From the NCBI GenBank assembly GCA_030770425.1, contig JASJFT010000059.1, positions 1 to 64,000 on the forward strand: 64,000 nucleotides of DNA, written 5' to 3'. This document shows, piece after piece, positions 13,625 through 24,602 of the stretch. A program made the translations under genes and the position numbers. Position 1 is the first letter of the stretch. Each line of letters opens with the position of its first letter. Source of the DNA: Darksidea phi (taxonomy: Eukaryota > Ascomycota > Dothideomycetes > Pleosporales > Lentitheciaceae). The notes beneath the pieces are model-generated. The model worked only from the letters and a program-made list of their open reading frames with translations, searched no databases and was not told the origin of the DNA.

Positions 13625-15135
13625 ATCGGATGTTCAAAAGGTCCAACGTGGACTTTTCGTCTTTTGGAAGAGTGGAAGATCAAGAAGCTGCAAATTCAGA
13701 CGCTCGGGAGGTTATTGCGCCGACAGTTATGGTTCTGTCTATCGGGTCAAAAAGACATTCGGTAAGGGTATGAACAAATATTACCATCAAGGGCTAATTA
13801 GGAATAACTGAGAAAAGGTCCGTGATACTAATCGTTAGATATAAAGCGTCGAAGCAGGTAGCAATAGAACACGGAATTCAGCCCGTCCAACGGAGCCCGG
13901 CGCCCTAGGACACCGTATGCCCGTACTCAGTCGATTTCAGAACCCCTGGCATTAAAGCGGTCAAGCTAAAAGGTGGGGCCTTGGTATCATATCAAGGCGA
14001 TAATGAATGTGACTCTAAGACATCTACATGTAGGATTATCCCCGTATCCACGACTGCAGCCCCTACCGGTATGCAGGTTTGTCTTGATCTCGAATAAAAC
14101 CTCGACTCTGACATTGGATTGGGTGGAGGCCGCGAAAACCAGGTGAATCTTCGGCCCTATTACTGAGTAGTGTCGGAGCCGCGAGGCTTGAGGGCCGAGC
14201 CCGCAAACCAATGGAGTTAAAAGATACCAGCGATGACATAAGCACGAATACCCCGCGTTAGCGCTAAGGAAGTCATTACCCGTTCCTCTGTTAGCATATT
14301 CAAACACACCGCCTAGACGCCAAGGGTAGTAGACATAGTGCAGCAACTACTATATCGCGAAGAGTCTTTTTTTTTCGAACTGGAACCTGCCTGAAACCAT
14401 AATGCTAATATTAGAAACTAAATAACTCGCTAAAGCGTAAGATGTATTCAATACTATCACAGCCGGTCCCAATCCCTGCCAACGTCGTAGTCAATATGAA
14501 GAAGAGTTCTTTTAGACCACCACTTGCGTGGTACTGTTGCTACAATGCGCGTTTACCATGCTATATCAGAGTTATCATCGCCCGATATCCAAGACACTAA
14601 GCCATTGTCGCTACTGCCACAATCCCCTGCATCACCTTTCTTCGTAAACATGAGTGTTGATAGAAGTAACTATATAAAGTATCCTTTGTGTACATAATAG
14701 CTCCGTGTCAGTGAGTATTCGTGCTCACTCCGAAACCCAAACAATAACCTGGTTACTGACTGAGCTATGGGCGAACTGCTATATAGTAAAATGACTTAGG
14801 AGCAACGATACCTATGGTGGCGATGGAGGCGAGTATTATAAAATGAGGGCCGAAAACCTGCAGCAGCTGTTGAGCAGAGGCGCATACCTAGAGGCAGCCA
14901 GAGGCGACCAACTCACATACAAGTACCGTATCTTTACCGCAATAAAGGCTTACACCCATGTTTGGGGTTCATATATTGATTCGAACTTCTAATCCAAGCA
15001 TTAAAATTGGTCGCGGCGCGACGCGAGTGGTGGAAAAGCTGTGTCTAGCCTCTAAACATCTAGACCCATAAGTGAGAGATCTTGCAAGATACTTCCTCCA
15101 ATTGATTCAGAGCATGTAGGCTTCATCTGGCATCC
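13625..15135. other. Intergenic, no supported gene
   Basis: About 1.5 kb of ordinary composition holding the promoter side of the ABC gene. Small ORFs (for example 13987-14346 minus) carry no recognisable features. A T9 run lies near 14367. Nothing else is supported. Confidence 0.5.
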
Positions 15136-15938
15136 TTACTTCGCCGTGTTCACCGCCATTACCTTACCCACAATCTTCTCCGCCAGACTCAAACAAGCTG
15201 GGTTACACTCGTAACCTCCAACGTCGTCAGCCCGGCCCCAAGCTGGCCCCGACACCAGCCTAAATTCCACAGTAGCTAGCGAGTCTAGAACATAAGCTGA
15301 TAGCGGCTTCGCAGGCTCAAGCGGCTCGTCAACGCGCAGCGTGGTTATGAACCGCTTATTGGCAATGTCGACGGCAAGAGGCAGTGCTGTGGGTATATCG
15401 GCGCCGCTCTTGAACATCAGCAGCAGAGCCTGGATTTCTTTGTTTGCACGAGAAGCATCTCTGGCACTGGCGCCGGGTGAGCTGCCGAAGAGAAGCGAGG
15501 AGAACCGGGCGTCGGATAGCAGGCATGAGGATGGCGCTCGCGGACTGGCGATAGAGCTGATAAGCCGAGAGAACGAGCTAACGTTGACTGGATTGTCTTC
15601 CTGCTACATGATGCTGACCTGGACAATTTTATGGAATAACGGCTCGCTGATCGGCGCCCAAGCAGATGTATCGAGCGCAGTGATTAGATCAGAGTGTTCA
15701 GCGATGTATCCCACGTCCTCGATGGCGCTAAGGTTGACCGGCTAAGCTGACGCTCTCTCTACAGCTCTTCCTTAGTGTACGTTCCGGCTTGGATGGCTTT
15801 AAAAAGCGTAATAACTCGTTGGGCTTGCGTAAAGGGCTTCTCGTCGGTCGGCGGAGGCGTCAAAGGGTCGGTGAAACTCGAAGGCGGCGTGATGTGTTGA
15901 TCCTGGTTTAGATGAGTCTGTGATGTAGACATAGCCAT
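15136..15938 (-). pseudogene. Broken hypothetical gene
   Basis: An open frame starts at 15938 (MAMSTSQTHLNQDQ...) and carries a Pro/Thr-rich stretch followed by a helical segment QRVITLFKAIQAGTYTKEEL, a type of N-terminus seen in fungal hypothetical proteins. It then stops at 15759. Coding-like sequence resumes at once in another frame (AIEDVGYIAEHSDLITALD), is cut by a TAG where CAG would be expected near 15610, and continues in frame to 15136. A 35-nt GTAGAG...TTAG segment could join the first two parts, but it is shorter than the other introns here. The simplest reading is a decayed gene of about 250 codons with one frame break and one RIP-like stop. Function is unknown. Confidence 0.45.
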
Positions 15939-17221
15939 AGATTTTACCGTATTGCGAAGTTGCACGATGGCTGTCGCGCAGACTGAGCGCAGTTTAGAAA
16001 CTGGGCGCTCTAGTTGACTCAGCAACAACCTTGCAATCGCCAAGGCAGGCGCAGGCGCTCGCTGGTTTTCAGCCTCAGCGCATCCAGCGCCCGCTGTTTC
16101 CGCGAGACCAGTGGCTCGGTGGCGATTTCTTAAGCTAGCGGAATTGGCATACTATAGTGATGGTCAATCGCGAAGACATGCAACAGATTCGGAGCATGCA
16201 TGCATAGGGAATATGCAACTAAACGCAGGGTAAATAAGAATCAGCATTCGATGGGCGTGTCTGGCACTGATGCAGCCTTGTCGCCTTTATTGGGCACATG
16301 TTAACAGCTATGCACGTGTCGCAGTGCCGTACCTGTTGCTTTTCTACGCCACGCTGGTTTTCCTTCCCCGGAGGATTCGGCTGCCACAACGATAAGGCTT
16401 CCGTGAGTAGGCCCAACGTGAAATAGTCGTGGCTAGGCAGAGAGATCGTTAGCCGAAACTATCGCTTGTCTTGTTGTTCTATTTTAATATTCGCTATGGA
16501 CCTGGTCGGGTTCTGGATCATTTCTGGTCGTGGTCACCTCCGGGTTCAGGAGCTCAAAGCGGCACGCCTAACGTGATAGGGAAGCAGAGTTCGCATAACG
16601 TTAATAATAGTTCGCTTACCAATGCCACCGCCACCGAGAGGATGGCCGACCCGCTCCTGCCATTCCGGGCAGCGCAGGTGCGAAAAGAGGCATTAAAGGG
16701 AGATTCTCTGATATGGGCCCTGAAGAGGCCTGCCAAGCCATCAGCTTCAGGCGCAGTCCCTGCAGTCTCGCGCCACAAATGTGACGTGCTATTCGATAGC
16801 AAGGCGCTTCTTCCTACTTGCATGGCTGTGCTTGGTCCATAAAACTTGGGCAGAGTTTGGGCCAGCCAGCCTTGCGAATTGGTACCTGAAGTCTCGCGCG
16901 ACTAAGAAGCGCGAGAGACTGTTAGACAAGTCGAGTGCTTTGACAGTCGATGAAACAGCGACATATTCGGGTCAATTTCTACGCTGCGCATGATCATCGG
17001 AGCATCTTTCACCATGCTTATTCTACAATACCATAGGACAAGTTGCGAATCAAAGAGTGATATACACACTTGTGCCAATCACGATACACAGCTTCAAGAA
17101 AACCAATCTATATCATCTGAAGCTGATTTTTGACTGACGATTGAGGTGTAGAACTCGACATCGATACGGAACAGATTGACCAACAATGCATCGCATAAAG
17201 GGGGAACGCACTCTAGTCCAA
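15939..17221. other. Intergenic, no supported gene
   Basis: ORFs of 123 codons (16471-16842 +) and 89 codons (16554-16823 -) overlap each other on opposite strands and neither shows a signal peptide, membrane segment or known motif, so neither is called. Nothing else was recognised. Confidence 0.5.
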
Positions 17222-17354
17222 GGCGTTTCCATTCTTACATCATCTCTTAACTAGCCGCGGTGCGAATCAGGGCGCAGTGTCTCGCCAAGCAGCTAATACA
17301 GGGCGTTCCTATTCTTACATAACATCTTAACTAGCCGCGGTGAGGATCAGGGCG
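17222..17354 (+). promoter_or_regulatory. Duplicated ~53-bp module upstream of secreted-protein gene
   Basis: Two copies of a ~53-bp sequence lie 80 bp apart (17222-17274 and 17302-17354), about 310-440 bp upstream of the secreted-protein start codon. Each contains CTTAACTAGCCGCGGTG, with a CCGCGG palindrome of the kind bound by Zn2Cys6 regulators (two CGG half-sites), and ends in GATCAGGGCG. A TATATA sequence follows the second copy. The repetition is seen directly; a regulatory role is inference. Confidence 0.45.
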
Positions 17355-17663
17355 TATATACTGTTCTCGGCTGCAACGCCTCCACATCTGACGACACGGA
17401 CCAACACCAGCCTCAACTCCTCTAGCAATGGTAATCCTTATGCTCGAGCGCTTTGCGAAGAGGTGTTCTTGGCGAGATGGTCAAGAGACTCGTCTTCTCT
17501 ATAAGAGGCGGCAGTCCCTTCGGATATACAGATCATCAACAGCCAACTCTTCTCTACCAGTCTTTCCTACCAGCTTTCCTGTCTGTCTCAACATTTCACC
17601 GAGTTTCATTAGAACCCTCGCTGCATTCCTCATTTTCTAATAACTATATCTCCTTCGCTCACA

Positions 17664-18336
17664 ATGCTTTCCAACACCATTTTGGTCGTCCTCGCAGCGG
17701 CCCTTCCCCTACTCACGTCCGCCACCCCAACACCGGGTACAAAACACTCCGGAGACAAACGTCCGTCTGGCGTCCCATACTGGAATAATGTTGACGGCAC
17801 GACTACGGGCTGCGGTGATCAGTGCAGCTACGAGTGCTGGGATTTCAAGAAGAAGACCATCTATATTCAAGGCCAACGCTCCTCTTCAATGTACGGGGCT
17901 ATCTCAGCCGAGGTCAAATTTGGAGGTGAAGTAGTCGTGCCACAAAAGGTCGATTACTGCTACGATTGCGCAGAGGCTGTCTTCCCGGGCAACAACAACA
18001 ATGGATGGGAATTGACCATGCACCAAGGAGGTGCGCCAATGGAAGGCCCGTTGGCATACACGCTCAAGTTTCCGTGGGACGTGGCTATCTTCTCCGTTGG
18101 CGATGGCAAGCCTTACAATTCCAATCAAGTCATTTCAGCGGATGACCACGAATGCGATGCTCAGTCTTGTATGGGTGAGTACGATTCGTATCTAACAATA
18201 CCGCACGAATGGCTTACTAATCTTTCTAGGGCCGAATCTCCCATCGACTTGCAGGAAATGCTCTTATCGTCAGAGCTACGAGGTTTACCATGCAACCCCC
18301 ATTTCCGACGACAAATGCTTTTACTATGAAGCCTAA
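17664..18336 (+). CDS. Secreted prepro cysteine-rich protein, effector-like
   Basis: Two exons (17664-18174, 18230-18336; 55-nt intron) give 205 residues. Residues 1-20 form a signal peptide (hydrophobic LVVLAAALPLL, small residues TSA before the likely cleavage). A KR pair at 32-33 resembles a Kex2 processing site, so the mature protein probably starts near residue 34. The mature part has ten cysteines, in CGDQCSYEC, YCYDC, ECDAQSC, TCRKC and DKC, an even number that fits disulfides. Splicing is supported because the second exon supplies the last cysteines, whereas the unspliced frame ends in cysteine-free sequence. Small, secreted, cysteine-rich and preceded by a duplicated promoter module, it resembles fungal effectors or extracellular structural proteins. 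No family is recognised. Confidence 0.82.
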
Positions 18337-18959
18337 GCGAGATCAACTCGCAGAGTCGAATTTAGCGCTCGGGTTTTAAGGCGGGGAGGGGGGTCTGATG
18401 AGGCGAGAGGTGGTCTTCTGCTTGATATAGATATCTACATTACGCTCCTTTGTATAAACCATGGTTATATCGCTGCTTTTGTATATTTTAGTATTGATAG
18501 GTTTAGATATTCTTGTTATTATCTTTTTTATCGAATAGAATTAGATTTAAAGTACAGTACTAGGACAAAAGTCTAGTCTTCCAAATATCAGCAATATCCA
18601 CTCCAAATTTTTTCTTCACTCACGCCTCACTCGCGCCTCACTCGCGCCTCCCTCACGCCCCCAAATTATACCCACTTTAACTGTGCCACAGGCGTTGAGA
18701 TTTTCTAAAACAAATAGTAAGTTATTCTTCTTTCCCGCCTTCTGATTACCGAATGTGGTCTGAATCTCACTTTACCTCCCAAATTCACTGATCTACTGTT
18801 CCTGATGGGTGATTGTACCTCTCACAGCAATATTGTTCTTTTTCATTCAAGTAGCTGTACATAATCATGGAGTACTCTTCTCGTCATTTGCCCTCCTGAT
18901 CTTCTGAGTCCACGTTCTCACTTCGCTCCTTCTACGTCCTTTCATTTCAGCCGCTTGAG
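18337..18959. other. Intergenic with short CTCGCGCC-type repeats
   Basis: This is the 3' region of the secreted-protein gene. At about 18617-18660 a short imperfect tandem repeat of TCACTCGCGCC units occurs. No gene was seen. Confidence 0.5.
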
Positions 18960-19050
18960 CCTAATTTAACATCTCCTGTTCTCCTGCTCAAGCTTCTTAT
19001 TCCTCTCAACCTTATGCTGAAGCTGTGCGACAATGCATTCGGGGTTGGCT
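18960..19050 (-). pseudogene. Decayed copy of the neighbouring coiled-coil tail
   Basis: On the minus strand this segment encodes IVAQLQHKVERNKKLEQENR, which matches VVAQLHHEVQRNDKLEKENK in the gene at 19442-20908, with the nucleotide sequence similar over about 65 bp. Beyond it the similarity fades. It is a partial duplicate located just downstream of the parent gene and has no complete ORF. Confidence 0.6.
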
Positions 19051-19441
19051 GCAAGAGAGACTGCGAAGGCTAGGAAGAGGAGAGATGACGATGCAGAGGC
19101 GGCGAGGAAGATAATGACATGGAAATAGTGATGAGGCCGATAGGCCACCGAAGAAGAAACCCAGGAAGATGCTGCTTTAGGTACGCCAGTGTGATTGTCG
19201 TTGCACCATCGTACTCTACATTATGGACATTACCCTAAGCCTCTCGATCCGCATCTCTAATACAATCTACAATTCCTGAACTACATATCGAATCAATTTG
19301 CCTTCTCTGCATTCCATCTAGTCTCCGCGTCACCACTTGTCTATTCTGACTCTTACGATGCGAATGAGGCCACATCATCTACTCCCGCGTAACAGTGGAT
19401 TTTCTGCCCTCGTCACATTGACTTGCTTATCCACGCCGAAG

Positions 19442-20908
19442 TCATTTTTGTTCACTATTCTTCCTTTTCCTTAGTTTTTTCATCTTCTCCGCCCAGTCTC
19501 TTTTGGCCTCGTCCAAGGTCGGCTGCGGATCTACACCAACGTCCTTCAGTTTCTTGGCAAGAGCTCGCTCGCAAGCTAAACTTCGAGCGCTCTTCTCTTC
19601 CAGGCTCGTATATTTCTCTTGAAGCTGCTCCTTCTGGTTTTTGAGTTTCTTGTTCTCTTTCTCAAGCTTGTCATTCCTCTGAACTTCGTGATGAAGCTGT
19701 GCGACAACGCCTTTAGTACCTACGTTGGACTCGGCCAATATTCTCAACTGCTCTGCTTCTGTTCGAAGGAGCTTGTTCTCCATGCATAATTCAGCATCAG
19801 CCATTCGACGCTCTCTCTTCCGTTGGGCATCGCCTGAAGCAATTTTTGCCTTGATGATCTGTATCTCCTTGGTGCGCTGGGCGGGGCTCGCAGTTTCGGG
19901 GACCATCGCCAACTTGCTCAGTGAAGGTACATCTTCAAGGCCAGCCGCAATCGCTTCCGATATGATCGTACGCGCGACCCATGTAGCATTATCCTCGGAA
20001 GGGCGAACCCAGCGGTCGCGGAATGCCTCAATAATGGCCACCCAATTCCCAATGGCAGCTTGAGAGTTCGCATCTGAATCGACGAAAAGCTCTCGTAGTT
20101 TCTCTATGTCTTCTTTGCACCTCTGCCCGATGTCGTGCCAGTTCCTGCTTCCCACAAGATCGAACAACTCAGCATGCATGAGTCTGTTTCGCTTGCCATA
20201 TTCGTGAACCATAAAGATGGTTGTTTGTCGATCCCATGCAAGGCTGTCGGCTGCGGCGTGGATGAGATTGTGGCATGGCGTATTTGTCTCTACTTCTTCC
20301 GATTTGATAATCATCGATGTCGTTGTCCAGTACTCGGGTAGCACGAAACTGTGCGTTTCTTCAAGTAGCTTCTCGCCGATGTGTTGTCGGAGCAAGCTAA
20401 GTCTCTCGGCGAGGTAATCGCCATACCGACAGAGAATTTCTAGTCGACGATGCTTCAGCGTCTCGACTAGGAGGCTTTCGAAGATTCGAAGGCGGTCTCT
20501 CGTCGCTTCATCCGCAATTTCGTCGCGACCGGGCCCTTCCGTGGGACGGATCAACCCATACCACACTTGCCATAGCACAATGAGAGTCAGCCACATACGT
20601 GGATAGGGAATGAAGTAATCAAAGATATAGCAGACAAGTAAGAAGATAAAATAGAATTTGAGGAACAGGACAACGAGAGTTGCGAGGACAGCTAATAGAT
20701 CACCAGGCTCTTCGCGGAGGCGTCGTCTGACATCGAGGACGGCGTCGAGGTTCTCGATGTACGCGGCTAGAGTATGAAGGCTGGCTTGCAAAGGAGACGA
20801 TGAGTCAAGCTGAGCCTTCATCTGTGCGGCTGTGATGGGACGAGTTAGCTCCGAGTTTGCTGTACTCCATCGTCGAGTTGATGGTGGATGTAGAGTTTCG
20901 TCGGCCAT
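19442..20908 (-). CDS. Hypothetical membrane-anchored coiled-coil protein
   Basis: A single uninterrupted frame of 488 residues. The polar N-terminus (1-60) is followed by a strongly hydrophobic stretch at about 71-100 and a second at about 105-120, which suggest a membrane hairpin. The middle region is helical, and the C-terminal third (about 365-480) is rich in Glu, Lys, Gln and Leu with heptad-like spacing (QRNDKLEKENKKLKNQKEQL), a coiled coil, ending in a very basic tail (KKLRKRKN). No enzyme motif is visible. The layout would suit a membrane tether or scaffold. A duplicated remnant of the coiled coil lies downstream at 18960-19050. The start codon is the only ATG giving the whole frame. 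Confidence 0.75.
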   Translation of the reverse strand: MADETLHPPSTRRWSTANSELTRPITAAQMKAQLDSSSPLQASLHTLAAYIENLDAVLDVRRRLREEPGDLLAVLATLVVLFLKFYFIFLLVCYIFDYFIPYPRMWLTLIVLWQVWYGLIRPTEGPGRDEIADEATRDRLRIFESLLVETLKHRRLEILCRYGDYLAERLSLLRQHIGEKLLEETHSFVLPEYWTTTSMIIKSEEVETNTPCHNLIHAAADSLAWDRQTTIFMVHEYGKRNRLMHAELFDLVGSRNWHDIGQRCKEDIEKLRELFVDSDANSQAAIGNWVAIIEAFRDRWVRPSEDNATWVARTIISEAIAAGLEDVPSLSKLAMVPETASPAQRTKEIQIIKAKIASGDAQRKRERRMADAELCMENKLLRTEAEQLRILAESNVGTKGVVAQLHHEVQRNDKLEKENKKLKNQKEQLQEKYTSLEEKSARSLACERALAKKLKDVGVDPQPTLDEAKRDWAEKMKKLRKRKNSEQK

Positions 20909-22864
20909 AATTTATTTTTTCGTAGCGTTCACCATTTGAGATCGGACTATGAAAAAAAGTGGTTGAAGTGGTCGTCCGGCACTCCCGTGAGGAAGTGCAG
21001 AAGAAAGGCTGGGCTGTGCAAAACGCCAAGGTTTGAGGGCATATACTTGGTGGCAGTGCTGTTGGTGGCGCCTGCTGTGGCTTTGGGAACTCTTCCTGAG
21101 TGCATAGCTTTTTAGCGCTGGGGACTCCTAGTAGTGCAAGTATGAGCCGTGTGGCTTTATCTCATCGCAGGCCAATGCAGATGGGATATTTTGCGTGCCG
21201 TAGGCGTCAGCCTTGTGGAAGCGTGACTGCCTGTCTCCATGCGGGGTAATCGCAACCTCCTGCTTTCATTGACCTTCACCCAAACATCTCGCTTCCAACA
21301 TCCCCAAAGAACGAGCCAGCAATTTCAGGGCAAGGAAAATACTTCTACCGATGCCACTCTAATAGCAGCGTCGGCCATCTTGTTTCCGGTCAAGGTCGCC
21401 CCCAAGGCAGAGGGCTGTCATTGTACCGACGCCTTGTCGAATTTGAGAATCATCGCCATCCGGATCCAACAGTTCGAACAGCTCTTATATCTGTGAGCAG
21501 CAGGATCATCGATACGTTACGATGAGCTACCGACAAAGTGTACATCGACACGCCGTCATCTTTGTTCCGAATTCCAATGCAACTGCTCATGGATTGCATG
21601 CGCATAGTCGAAAGTGATTCGGTCGGTCAGATATTTTATATATCGTACAATCTCGAAGCCGGAGATGAGAAGCTCAGCACGTCGGCAGACTTTGGATTCT
21701 TCCGTGAAGTGCAGGACGGTATCGGAGCAGTTACCCGGTCCGGTTAGTGTCGAAGAGGTTTTTCAAGAACTCTGAGGTTCGCATCGACGAGTCATTCAAC
21801 GCGAAAGGTAGAGGTATGAGAGTAAGCTAGGGGGCGGTGGCGACAAGCCTCGCCAGAGCTACCGGGGCGCCCCCAGCGACTCATCGCAGCTTCTAGGGAG
21901 CCCTCTGATACGGGCTGCTTCCATTCATGCGGGACTGTGAGCGCTGGTGGTTTTCGCGGGGTTCGTGGTGTGGCTGGAGGTAAGGCCAGTAAGGCGGAGC
22001 GTGGCGGCTGGGCAGGTTTGCGGATAGAGATACAGCAGCATGCCGACCGGCCGAGATGCTGCGGGAGTGCTCTTGTGCTGTGAGTATTATTGTAGTCTAT
22101 CGTCCGCTTAACAGAGCTAAGAGCGCAGGACGCTAGATCTGCGGTCGCCAAGTCTGAGCGGCATTCCGACTAGCGACACTACGGCGGTACGATCTGGCGA
22201 GACTGAGCGCCTCACCTACTTACCGCTTAAAGGCGCAGCACTCGTTTGGACACAGGATGAAGAAGCCGATCTAAAGCTCTCTACAGTTTGCCACCGCTGG
22301 CAGGGAGGACGGCCGACCCGCACCGACTAGAGGGTTGTCAAGGAGGCGTTGAAATTATTCTGGTGTGGGGTGAGAAAGATGTCACAGAAGGAGTGTGGCC
22401 TCGAGGCAAGCGCATGACTTGTAGGGTGTGGCGCAGGGAGCTCCCAAACGGCTCCAATGGCAGGGCAGATCCGAGGTATGGTCTCAAAATAGTAGCGAGA
22501 TCTAGGGACCAAAACGGTGCCAACGCTGGGAAGCGGAACAGGAACAGGACCCACGGGTTGTAAATCAGGCGCGGCGAAGGCGGTACGAGGACGGCGACTT
22601 GTTTTGGCTTAGTGTTGGGGGATCACGTTCTGCGAGGCACTAGCCACAATTACGTTCTCAACCTCAAGCTCTGTGGCGTAACTACTGAGTCAACTTCATC
22701 ACATAATCGGGTAAGCCGTTTCGTACCGAGCGGCATTTCGTCAGCCAGCCACAAAGCGAACCCCACTCTGCCCTGTAGCAATCGGACGTGTTCAGCCAAA
22801 CGCCTCGTCCTTCTGCGGCGCTGCCTCGCAGCGTACGATCTCCTCCGCCTACACTGGCCGTCCT
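20909..22864. other. Gene-poor stretch with a repeated GC-rich tag
   Basis: No gene can be supported. ORFs are short and overlap on both strands. A 31-bp GC-rich sequence at 22300-22330 recurs with two mismatches at 62650-62680. The strand-overlapping ORFs at 22288-22563 arise from GC-rich composition. Confidence 0.45.
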
Positions 22865-23034
22865 ATGTCAGCTATGCCCAACAAAGAGCTCCGCCTGCTC
22901 GCTCGCGACAGCGGCAGGGTCCGCGCCGTGTCCGCGCCGATGATCGTCCGGCAGCTCATAGAGGCCGTCAACCCAGACGCGCCGTCGAAGCTTTGCGACT
23001 ACTTTGACATGATCGGGGGGACGAGCACTGGTGG
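22865..23034 (+). pseudogene. N-terminal fragment of a patatin-like phospholipase domain
   Basis: The frame starting at ATG 22865 encodes MSAMPNKELRLLARDSGRVRA...CDYFDMIGGTSTGG. The last part is the nucleophile elbow (GxSxG, here GTSTG) of fungal patatin-like proteins, which are often the effector domain of NLR proteins. It ends at a perfect GTGAGT donor at 23035, as an exon would. The oxyanion-hole motif DGGGxRG is replaced by RDSGRVRA, and no continuing exon with patatin sequence was found in the next kilobase. It is therefore a truncated and degenerate relic, not a working lipase. Confidence 0.7.
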
Positions 23035-24602
23035 GTGAGTTGCTGAAATAGTAAAGAGCGTAACGTGCAATTCTCTTCTGCAAAACTTCGTTATCAAGCA
23101 ATCATGAGGCAATACTGTTGGTAACATCCACAGATCGCCTATTCTGAGAGGATTTCTTTGTCTGGCAATGTTGGCGCGATGATTAGTTCCGCGGATGGAA
23201 GACATGTGGCGTTCTTTCGTCGGTTTGTTGAAACAAATTAACCCTATAAGCATGAATATACTTCTCATGATACGAACAACTTAGACGCCACTCGCTCACC
23301 GGAACCCCGCATTACCTTAAACAACCTCAGATAACAGTCGCCATGCATGCGGCAGTGGGATACTGTTGGTTGTCAAAACGATTACGACATGCAAGAGCCC
23401 GCCAATGTGGTCCTTCTGATAGCGCTAACAAATTGCCTGCTTCTGATCGGTGAGAGAAGGCAAAGACCACAGCATCCTTGATTGTGGGATCGGCCATTTG
23501 ATCGATATGATGACTGGACATCCCCCACCACTGACTTTCATACCTTGTAAACCTTATACAGATCGATATAAGTAATACTGAGAGTACTAACATGCACCAA
23601 TCAATGCTAATAGTCTTCTCAACTGATACTCTTTGTTGGTATCTATTGCCGGCCAATCAACGTCCACCGCTATGTAAAGAGCCTGGTTGTACAGCATCCC
23701 CGAAGCGCATATACTAAGTAGTGGCTTTCTGTGGCGTGGAGTGACGTGGTACTTAAAAAGCACAGAGCTCATATATGAATACTGCTTATTGGTTAATATA
23801 TCATTACAAAAATGAAGCGAGGGGCAGCCGAAGAAGTCGACTGCGCACCCCCTACTTAAGACAGGTGCAGGGAGGCTGATGCTTACTTAACATATGTGAT
23901 GGGAAGCGAAAGGACGCCTCATCTCCCTGTTACCCTTCACATTCAGGCAACAGACGAAACAGAATGCGCAATGTCGAGAAAGAGGAGGATTAGGCTGGCG
24001 CCATCCTATGGATGCTAACTTGAAATGTGGGGAGCATGTTCACTGACGGTAATTTAGAAAGGTCTGCCGGGACAGGTTGGCACTCATTTTTCAGAGCGCC
24101 AGGCGAAAATCTACGCCGATTATCTTGGCATTTCTCATGATCGAATCAATTGTGTTTTTATATTTTGGGCACTGCATTGCATTGCATCCAATAGAAGGGT
24201 CCTGAATGACTCACTTATTATCGAACCATTGTTTCACAGCGGTGGCGGTGAGGGTAATGGCCTCCTTGGACGCGTTTACTTATTTAAGACTGAACCAGTC
24301 ACCAGCACTTATCATTTCCATTCTATCACATTGTTAACATGTAGCGAGCCTCTCACGGCTGTCTGTACAACAGAACGCTTCAGGACTCCAATTGATGAGG
24401 AGATTCCCTAAAAGCAACGGTTAACGCGGTGATACTGAGGAAATGGGGAAATGCTTGATCAAGCCTGGTCCCTAGGTGGTCTGTGCTGGGGACTCTCTCT
24501 GTATATATAGCTAGATACTCAGCTTGTGTAGAAATCAGAGCAATCAACTTCCCAAACTGCGCAGCACGTGACAGAGCCGCTGCGGCTATTGAAACTCCAG
24601 TG
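23035..24602. other. Gene-poor stretch; possible relic on the minus strand
   Basis: Two overlapping minus-strand frames (23772-23587 and 23656-23327) read as somewhat protein-like (for example YESQWWGMSSHHIDQMADP), but I could not join them by a credible intron and recognise no family. The rest, up to the dynamin-like gene, holds its promoter and nothing else I can name. Confidence 0.35.

Noticed and set aside
16471..16842. 123-codon ORF
   Set aside because: Overlapped by an 89-codon frame on the opposite strand; neither has recognisable content.
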